Positions 1 through 5,516 of a DNA stretch of 5,516 nucleotides are shown here, piece after piece. Position 1 is the first letter of the stretch, and every line of letters starts with the position of its first letter. The notes under the pieces are model-generated. The model did no database searches. It worked only from the letters and a program-made list of their open reading frames with translations, and was not told the origin of the DNA. The translations under genes and the position numbers were made by a program. The stretch is from an uncultured Flavobacteriales bacterium (GTDB lineage: Bacteria > Bacteroidota > Bacteroidia > Flavobacteriales > BACL11), in contig CAJWUS010000086.1 in assembly GCA_913047525.1 (NCBI GenBank), forward strand, positions 1 through 5,516, read 5' to 3'.

Positions 1-1
1 T

Positions 2-52
2 GCGTACGGTAATTTTGGTAATTCGAATGACATAATATTTAGTTTTAGTTAA
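2..52 (+). CDS. Possible C-terminal end of a rightward gene, cut by the window edge
   Basis: A plus-strand frame is open from the window edge to a TAA at 50-52 and reads AYGNFGNSNDIIFSFS. The ending alternates hydrophobic and polar residues (DIIFSFS), as the last strand of a beta-barrel or beta-sandwich protein often does, but it is too short to assign a family. The stop lies four bases before the stop of the convergent flavin reductase gene, the tight spacing expected between real genes here. An open frame of 16 codons can easily occur by chance in AT-rich DNA, so this call is tentative. Confidence 0.3.
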   Translation, partial: AYGNFGNSNDIIFSFS

Positions 53-56
53 TAGT

Positions 57-896
57 TTATAATAAGATTTGCCAAGCATCTTTTGTTTTTTCTTGACTTA
101 AAAATTCTTTGGCTAAAATATGTTTTTCTTTTAAGGACTTATTTTCTCTTAGAGGGAAAAGCTCTTTTTTAGGAACATCTTCTGAAGAAGCTAAAATAGC
201 CAACTCATTTCCAGTTAAAATCTTTGAATTTCTAATTTCCTCAGGTAAATTATCAATACCCATCCCCAATTTTGAAATAGGCTTTGTAATTTTATATAAA
301 GATTCGTTGGTAGTTTTTCCGTACCAATCTGATCCATGTCGGCTTACAATTTTTAGTTTAAAAGGATCTATATCCTCATTTTCATCTAAAACATTTTCAT
401 CAATATGCACTTTTAAAATTTCAGAGAGCACTAAACTTCCCGCTCCACCTCTTTCTCCTAAAACAATAATATCATTTATTTTACATTCAAAATTTATAGG
501 AGATTCTCCGATTCTATAGGGAGAAACTAAATCAGATTTTATTTCAGTAAGTCCTGCTTTTTCAAATTCATTAACCCCTTTATCGTAACTACAAGAAGAT
601 AAAGAAACTTGTTGTGCAATTTGTTCAGTTACTAATCCAACAACACATTCTTTAATCTCTAACACATTTTCTAAAGTATGTTTGTTGGTGCCAAATTGCC
701 CACTTTTTACAGGAGAGAAAATTAAGATAGGAGGATTTACAGAAAAAACATTAAAAAAGGAAAAAGGAGCTAGATTTCTATTTCCATCTTTGTCAATTGT
801 ACTCACCAATGCTATTGGCCTTGGCGTTACTGCAGATGAAAGAAAACCGTACAAACCTTCAGTTTCTCCTTTTGTTATGTCTAAAGTTTTAATCAT
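57..896 (-). CDS. Flavin reductase family (FMN-binding split barrel) protein in the tyrosine catabolism locus
   Basis: The 279-residue protein has an N-terminal flavin reductase-like domain, about residues 15-165. The family signature TPRPIALVST (residues 24-33) is followed by NLAPFSFFN (41-49) and a PPILIFSP strand, which form the FMN-binding split barrel. The remaining 110 or so residues, including SRHGSDWYGKT (185-195), extend beyond the basic domain and end in a charged helical tail; their role is unknown. The family includes NAD(P)H:flavin reductases, but many members only bind FMN, so the reaction is not established. The start ATG overlaps the stop of the upstream fumarylacetoacetate hydrolase as ATGA (893-896), with no Shine-Dalgarno, so it is probably co-transcribed and translationally coupled. 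Its position implies a role in aromatic amino acid breakdown, but no standard step of the pathway needs a flavin reductase. The family call is firm; the function is open. Confidence 0.88.
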   Translation of the reverse strand: MIKTLDITKGETEGLYGFLSSAVTPRPIALVSTIDKDGNRNLAPFSFFNVFSVNPPILIFSPVKSGQFGTNKHTLENVLEIKECVVGLVTEQIAQQVSLSSCSYDKGVNEFEKAGLTEIKSDLVSPYRIGESPINFECKINDIIVLGERGGAGSLVLSEILKVHIDENVLDENEDIDPFKLKIVSRHGSDWYGKTTNESLYKITKPISKLGMGIDNLPEEIRNSKILTGNELAILASSEDVPKKELFPLRENKSLKEKHILAKEFLSQEKTKDAWQILL

Positions 897-1870
897 TTTT
901 TAAGTTTTAAAATAGAGTGGCTAGTTGCAACTTTCATGATTTTGTTTTTTATTTCCCCAATCCCCTCAATTTGCATTTCAATTTCATCACCTTCTTTTAT
1001 CCATCTTTCTGAGTAGTTTGGAGTTTCTCTTTTTTTAGTTCCATTTAACTCTAACAAACATCCTGTCCCTACCGTCCCGGACCCTATTACATCTCCTGGA
1101 TAAAGCTCTACTCCATAAGAAGCCCTTTCAATTATTTCGGCAAATGTCCAATTCATATCTTTCGTATTTCCCTTAGAAAGTAGTTCCCCATTTACAAAAC
1201 ACTTCATTTCCAAATTGTATTTTTTCCCTGAGGGGGTGTCGATACTCTTGTGCTCTAGTTCGTCAGGTGTAACTAAACATGGGCCTAAGATATTGGCAAA
1301 ATCCTTTCCTTTTGCAGGCCCTAAATTTAATTTCATTTCCTCCATTTGCAATGTTCTTGCACTCAGATCATTTAAAATTGTAAAACCGGCAATATGTTTG
1401 TCGGCATCCTTAGCTAATATATTTTTCCCAGCCTTTCCAATTACGATTGCAAATTCTAGTTCATAATCTAGCTTCTCAAGATGGTCAGGCATTAGTTCAA
1501 TATTTTCATTTGTTCCAAAAATCGCATTATGATTTGAAAAATAAAAAACTGGAAATTGATCAAATTCTGGAATCATTGCAGCCCCTCTATTTGCTCTTGA
1601 GGTTTCGACATGTTGTCTAAATGCATAAGCGTCTCTAAGTGAATTTGGATTTGGGATTGGACATAGAAGAGTAATGTTATTAAGATCATTCTTAAGGCAA
1701 TCTCCATTCAAAATAAATTCAGCTATTTGATTTTGATAATTATCCTTTTGGATTAATTCAATGATTGAAATATTTCCATAATACTTATTCAGATTATAAA
1801 CTATATTATTTTTTAAAACACCTATTTGATGCTGATTAGAATCTTCTTTTTTATAGGTGATTAGTTTCAT
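893..1870 (-). CDS. fahA: Fumarylacetoacetate hydrolase (last step of tyrosine catabolism)
   Basis: This enzyme hydrolyses fumarylacetoacetate to fumarate and acetoacetate in the cytoplasm. The 325-residue protein has a small N-terminal domain (1 to about 70) followed by the FAH catalytic fold. Key residues can be matched by eye to mouse FAH. DAYAFRQH gives metal ligand D80 and catalytic H87, with the same seven-residue spacing as D126/H133. DYELEF gives ligands E137 and E139. NDLSAR gives ligand D168, and GKDF gives K189 as the likely active-site lysine. GSGTVGTG (263-270) is the usual late motif. It is shorter than the roughly 420-residue animal and Pseudomonas enzymes, as is common in Bacteroidota. 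Retention of the RQH motif favours true fumarylacetoacetase activity over a generic FAH-fold hydrolase. Hydrolysis of the cis isomer, maleylacetoacetate, is an untested possibility because no isomerase gene is nearby. It is the first gene of the leftward pair and overlaps the next by four bases. Confidence 0.92.
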   Translation of the reverse strand: MKLITYKKEDSNQHQIGVLKNNIVYNLNKYYGNISIIELIQKDNYQNQIAEFILNGDCLKNDLNNITLLCPIPNPNSLRDAYAFRQHVETSRANRGAAMIPEFDQFPVFYFSNHNAIFGTNENIELMPDHLEKLDYELEFAIVIGKAGKNILAKDADKHIAGFTILNDLSARTLQMEEMKLNLGPAKGKDFANILGPCLVTPDELEHKSIDTPSGKKYNLEMKCFVNGELLSKGNTKDMNWTFAEIIERASYGVELYPGDVIGSGTVGTGCLLELNGTKKRETPNYSERWIKEGDEIEMQIEGIGEIKNKIMKVATSHSILKLKK

Positions 1871-1876
1871 TTACTG

Positions 1877-1910
1877 CAAAAATATAATTTTAATTTTTAG
1901 GATATACAAA
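1877..1910 (-). promoter_or_regulatory. Candidate Bacteroidota promoter for the leftward fahA operon
   Basis: Read on the minus strand, TATTTTTG (1884-1877) matches the TAnnTTTG -7 element. A TTTG at 1910-1907 lies 22 bases upstream, within the range usually given for this phylum (about 17-23). The -7 box ends only six bases before the fahA ATG at 1870, so the transcript would start at or next to the start codon and be nearly leaderless. That, and the high AT content, make a chance match possible. Confidence 0.4.
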
Positions 1911-1923
1911 AATCATCTTTTGT
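1906..1923. promoter_or_regulatory. Inverted repeat between the divergent promoters, candidate operator
   Basis: ACAAAA (1906-1911) and TTTTGT (1918-1923) form a perfect 6-base inverted repeat with a 6-base centre (ATCATC). Each arm contains the putative -33 TTTG of one of the two outward promoters. A third ACAAAA lies at 1948-1953, and a wider GATATA/TATATC pair (1901-1906, 1932-1937) surrounds the region. A dimeric regulator binding here could control both operons, but short AT-rich repeats are frequent by chance and no regulator gene is in the window. Confidence 0.3.
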
Positions 1924-1946
1924 TTATGTTTTATATCATATATTTG
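1919..1946 (+). promoter_or_regulatory. Candidate Bacteroidota promoter for the hmgA-hppD-peroxiredoxin operon
   Basis: TATATTTG (1939-1946) is an exact match to the TAnnTTTG -7 element, with TTTG at 1919-1922 as the -33 element. The spacer is 16 bases, one short of the commonly quoted range. Transcription would start near 1950-1953, leaving an A-rich leader of about 10-13 bases before the ATG at 1963, without a Shine-Dalgarno sequence. The exact -7 match in the right place makes this the better of the two promoter candidates. Confidence 0.55.
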
Positions 1947-1962
1947 CACAAAACAATATAAA

Positions 1963-3117
1963 ATGCCAAGATATCATAAGTTGGGTAAAATGCCACATAA
2001 AAGACATACTACTTTTAAAAAAGATGATGGTGGCTTGTATCAAGAGGAGCTTTTTGGAACAGCAGGATTTTCTGGGATGTCATCTTTAATTTATCATTTG
2101 TACCCACCTACTGTGGTTTCAGAGGTAAAAAAAATAAAAGACACAACACCTCAAATTGCAATCGAAAAAAATATGAAAGCAATGAGCTTTCAAGGGTTTT
2201 CAATACCGGAAGAAAATGAATATATTGACAGCAGGAAGGTTCTTTTTGTAAATAATGATTTACATATTGGTTTAGCTCGCCCTAAGTCGTTCTCTAAAGA
2301 TTATTTTTTCAGAAATTCAGATGCAGACGAAATGCTATTTGTACACGAGGGAAATGGAAAACTTAGAACAATGTATGGAAATATCGACTTTAAATATGGA
2401 GATTATTTAATAATTCCAAGGGGAGTAACTTATCAGATTGATTTTCAAACAGAAGAAAATAGATTACTTTTTGTAGAGTCTTTTTCACCAATATTAACCC
2501 CTAATAGATATAGAAATAATTTTGGTCAGCTTTTAGAGCATTCTCCATTTTGTGAAAGAGATTTCAGATTACCAGAGAATTTAGAAACACATGATGAAGA
2601 GGGGGAGTTTAAAGTTTTATCAAAAAAACAAGGGGTACTTTGGGGATATACACATGCGAATCATCCTTTTGATGCAGTAGGTTGGGATGGGTTCCATTAC
2701 CCATATGCATTCTCAATTTTTGATTTTGAACCAATTACAGGAAGGGTTCATTTACCACCCCCAATCCATCAGCAATGGGAAGCTTCAGGTTTTGTAGTAT
2801 GTTCTTTTGTGCCAAGATTATATGACTATCATCCGGAGGCAATCCCCGCTCCTTATCATCATTCTAATATTGATTCGGAAGAGCTATTATATTATGTGGA
2901 TGGGGATTTTATGAGTAGAAATAATATACAAAAAGGTCAGATAACCTTACATCCTGGAGGAATTCCTCACGGGCCTCATCCAGGAGCAATTGAAAGAAGT
3001 GTTGGAAAAAATTCTACAGATGAACTTGCTGTAATGATTGATCCTTTTAATCCGGTTATGATTACAGAAGAAGCACTGAAACTAGAAGTAGATGATTATT
3101 ATAAAAGTTGGAAATAA
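1963..3117 (+). CDS. hmgA: Homogentisate 1,2-dioxygenase
   Basis: This non-heme Fe(II) enzyme opens the ring of homogentisate with O2 to give maleylacetoacetate in the cytoplasm. The 384-residue protein begins MPRYHKLGKMPHKRHTTF, a typical family N-terminus, which fixes the start. The C-terminal cupin holds the iron site: H300 and E306 in PYHHSNIDSEE, and H336 in IPHGPHPG. The spacing (6, then 30 residues) equals that of human H335, E341 and H371. H263 in RVHLPPP is the best match by eye to the human catalytic H292, with a shorter following segment. GFVVCSFVPR (276-285) is the usual strand before the metal motif. The protein is shorter than the 430-445-residue Pseudomonas and human enzymes, but nothing essential seems lost. 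It is the first gene of the rightward operon, ten bases before hppD, and is divergent from fahA. Confidence 0.95.
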   Translation: MPRYHKLGKMPHKRHTTFKKDDGGLYQEELFGTAGFSGMSSLIYHLYPPTVVSEVKKIKDTTPQIAIEKNMKAMSFQGFSIPEENEYIDSRKVLFVNNDLHIGLARPKSFSKDYFFRNSDADEMLFVHEGNGKLRTMYGNIDFKYGDYLIIPRGVTYQIDFQTEENRLLFVESFSPILTPNRYRNNFGQLLEHSPFCERDFRLPENLETHDEEGEFKVLSKKQGVLWGYTHANHPFDAVGWDGFHYPYAFSIFDFEPITGRVHLPPPIHQQWEASGFVVCSFVPRLYDYHPEAIPAPYHHSNIDSEELLYYVDGDFMSRNNIQKGQITLHPGGIPHGPHPGAIERSVGKNSTDELAVMIDPFNPVMITEEALKLEVDDYYKSWK

Positions 3118-3127
3118 AAATAAATAA

Positions 3128-4285
<1,158 letters not shown>

Positions 4286-4819
4286 ATGTTGAACCGATTT
4301 ATAATAGCATGTATAGCTTTATTTACATTTACTGCTTGTGCTCAAAATGATGACAATCAAAAACAAACAATTATGCTAAATATAGGAGATATAGCACCTG
4401 CAATAAATTCCATTGATGAAAATGGAGAAGTAATTACTTTAAGTCAGTTTAAAGGAAAGAAAGTTATATTGTATTTTTATCCAAAAGACATGACTCCTGG
4501 CTGCACTATGCAATCTTGTAATTTAAGGGATAACTACCAGCTTTTATTGGATAATGGATATGTAGTTTTGGGTTGTTCTGCTGATAGCCCAGAAAGACAT
4601 CTGAAATTTATAGCAAAACATGAGTTACCTTTCCCGTTAATTTCTGATAAGAGCAAGGAGGTGTTAAATGCTTATGGAGTATGGGGCCCTAAGAAGTTTA
4701 TGGGAAGAGAGTATGATGGAATACATAGGACAACTTTTGTGATTGATGAAAAGGGAGTTATAGAGGATATTATTACAAAAGTAAAAACAAAAGAACATAC
4801 AAACCAAATCTTAAAATAG
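4286..4819 (+). CDS. bcp: BCP/PrxQ-type peroxiredoxin with a lipoprotein signal peptide
   Basis: This thiol peroxidase reduces H2O2 and organic hydroperoxides. The thioredoxin-fold domain (about 33-175) carries the peroxiredoxin motif PKDMTPGC, with T70 and peroxidatic C73, and the active-site R148 (IHRTTF). C78 is five residues after C73, the spacing of the peroxidatic/resolving pair in E. coli BCP, so an intramolecular disulfide is expected. Residues 1-17 look like a lipoprotein signal: N-terminal R4, a hydrophobic core IIACIALFTF, and FTAC with C18 as the lipidated cysteine, then a polar linker. The protein should therefore sit in the periplasm or on a membrane, unlike the usual cytosolic BCP. 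Met30 (ATG at 4373) matches the normal start of cytosolic homologues (MLNIGDIAP), so a second, shorter product is possible. It abuts hppD directly and is the last gene of the operon. Oxidative protection of the dioxygenase pathway is an inference. Confidence 0.9.
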   Translation: MLNRFIIACIALFTFTACAQNDDNQKQTIMLNIGDIAPAINSIDENGEVITLSQFKGKKVILYFYPKDMTPGCTMQSCNLRDNYQLLLDNGYVVLGCSADSPERHLKFIAKHELPFPLISDKSKEVLNAYGVWGPKKFMGREYDGIHRTTFVIDEKGVIEDIITKVKTKEHTNQILK

Positions 4820-4823
4820 CTTC

Positions 4824-5065
4824 TCACATAACAATATCAGGGGCTATAAGTTCATACCCAAACATCTCAAAGTCCTTTTTATATATTTTATATACTATCT
4901 GTGCAGTTTTTGGATAAGCAATGTATAATTCTTTCCAATTCGTAATTGACTTTTTTTATCAGAGAATCCTTTTAATTTAAACAGTTTCTCGGAGATAGTA
5001 GTGCCAGCACATTTTGTGGGGTGAATTAATATAATCTTATCTAAAATTGAAGCAATTATTTTGAC
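4824..5065 (-). pseudogene. Decayed sulfotransferase-family gene: frameshifted, internally deleted and without a start codon
   Basis: On the minus strand one frame (5065-4895) reads ILIHPTKCAGTTISEKLF. This resembles the PAPS-binding P-loop end of bacterial sulfotransferases (consensus near HIPKxAGTSI). That frame then drifts to a TAG at 4897-4895. A second frame (4952-4824) reads ITNWKELYIAYPKTAQIVYK and then IYKKDFEMFGYEL, which resembles the C-terminal end of the same family, and stops at TGA 4826-4824. The two join if one A is added to the run of seven (4951-4957), giving about 80 residues. Family members are normally 200 or more residues long. The middle, including the 3'-phosphate-binding part, is absent, and no ATG, GTG or TTG precedes the P-loop in frame. 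It begins across the stop of the DUF4442 gene, so it may once have been the next gene of that transcript. It explains most of the otherwise empty stretch at 4820-5055. Recognition is by eye from motifs. Confidence 0.68.
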
Positions 5066-5505
5066 TTAAAAGACCATCTTATGTTAAAAATAGCTATAAC
5101 ATCACCTTCATTATCAGTTGCGGTAGTTATTATATCTATGGTTTGCCCTTCTTTTGTAATGATACTTTTATTTATACAATTTTCTATCTCTTTTCCCTGA
5201 CTACAGGTGAAACTAATAAGTCCAACTGCTTTTTTTGAAAATTCAATATTAACCCCTACAATTAACATTGAGATCTTTGGATTGTTTTTGTAAATAAAGC
5301 TTGCCGCTAATATGCCAGAAGCCAACTCTCCCGCCATAGATAGGGCTGCAAAATAAATAGATTTAAAAGGGTTTTTATTTAAAAAACTATACTTTAGTTG
5401 TATTGTAGCATGGGTATCGTTTAAAGATTTTAGTCTAACTCCAGCTAAAAATGCTAATGGTAGTTTTAAGATTAAAAATAATTTAAAGAAAATGGGGTTT
5501 AGCAT
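5056..5505 (-). CDS. DUF4442 domain protein, hotdog-fold thioesterase-like
   Basis: The 149-residue protein matches from memory a flavobacterial DUF4442 group. The N-terminal FKLFLILKLPLAFLAGVRLKS (7-27) is followed by NKNPFKSIYFAALSMAGELASG (44-65), in which the NPFKSxYF-MAxELxxG stretch corresponds to the central helix of the hotdog fold. SMLIVGVNIEFSKKAVG, EGQTIDI and a closing FNIRWSFKSK strand complete the single-domain fold. Hotdog proteins of this kind resemble acyl-CoA thioesterases, but no substrate is known and none is evident here. ATG at 5505 gives the expected short N-terminus. The frame stays open to the window edge 11 bases upstream, so a longer start cannot be excluded, and the promoter lies outside. 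The natural-looking C-terminus shows that the gene is complete and not part of the decayed sulfotransferase downstream. A link to tyrosine catabolism is unproven; it is transcribed toward the operon end. Confidence 0.8.
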   Translation of the reverse strand: MLNPIFFKLFLILKLPLAFLAGVRLKSLNDTHATIQLKYSFLNKNPFKSIYFAALSMAGELASGILAASFIYKNNPKISMLIVGVNIEFSKKAVGLISFTCSQGKEIENCINKSIITKEGQTIDIITTATDNEGDVIAIFNIRWSFKSK

Positions 5506-5516
5506 TTTCTGTTGGA

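Noticed and set aside
109..519. Plus-strand open frame of 136 codons
   Set aside because: It lies antisense inside the flavin reductase gene, has a low-complexity Ser/Phe/Lys-rich composition, and has no recognisable motif.
682..903. Plus-strand open frame of 73 codons
   Set aside because: It is antisense to the 5' end of the flavin reductase gene, whose conserved FMN-binding motif is encoded here.
1215..1466. Plus-strand open frame of 83 codons
   Set aside because: It is antisense to the catalytic core of fahA, and the conserved residues lie on the other strand.
1963..3117. Loss of the catalytic His of homogentisate dioxygenase, suggested by the shorter length
   Set aside because: Aligning by eye on the GFVVCSFVPR strand puts H263 at the equivalent place, and all three iron ligands keep their spacing, so inactivity is not supported.
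4816..4847. Possible terminator hairpin after the peroxiredoxin gene (ATAGC pairing with GCTAT)
   Set aside because: The stem is only five base pairs with a loop of about 22 bases and no following T run, so it is not a credible intrinsic terminator.

Overview
The window looks like chromosomal DNA of a member of the Bacteroidota, most likely Flavobacteriia. It is AT-rich with short intergenic gaps. There are no obvious Shine-Dalgarno sites and the leaders are A-rich. The divergent intergenic region holds matches to the TTTG / TAnnTTTG promoter type of this phylum. The protein families and their order also fit Flavobacteriaceae. The genus cannot be named from the sequence alone.

The core is a divergent tyrosine/phenylalanine catabolic locus. 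Rightward, a probable three-gene operon encodes homogentisate 1,2-dioxygenase (1963-3117), 4-hydroxyphenylpyruvate dioxygenase (3128-4285) and a BCP/PrxQ-type peroxiredoxin with a lipoprotein signal (4286-4819). Leftward, a fumarylacetoacetate hydrolase (1870-893) overlaps a flavin reductase-family gene (896-57) by ATGA. Together they cover 4-hydroxyphenylpyruvate to homogentisate, ring cleavage to maleylacetoacetate, and hydrolysis to fumarate and acetoacetate. No maleylacetoacetate isomerase gene is present in the window. The 92-base divergent gap carries outward-facing promoter candidates around a small inverted repeat.

To the right, a leftward DUF4442 (hotdog-fold, thioesterase-like) gene (5505-5056) is followed on the same strand by a gene that six-frame ORF calling misses: a small sulfotransferase-family remnant (about 5065-4824). 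It keeps the P-loop end and the C-terminal end of the family. It lacks the middle and a start codon, and is split by a one-base frameshift at a run of seven A. This is the most unexpected item in the window. The first 52 bases may hold the C-terminal end of a rightward gene.

I saw no RNA genes, CRISPR arrays, insertion sequences or convincing intrinsic terminators. No new multi-gene system is evident. The open points are the missing isomerase, the role of the flavin reductase-like protein and the secreted peroxiredoxin in the pathway, the compact divergent promoter, and the sulfotransferase remnant.
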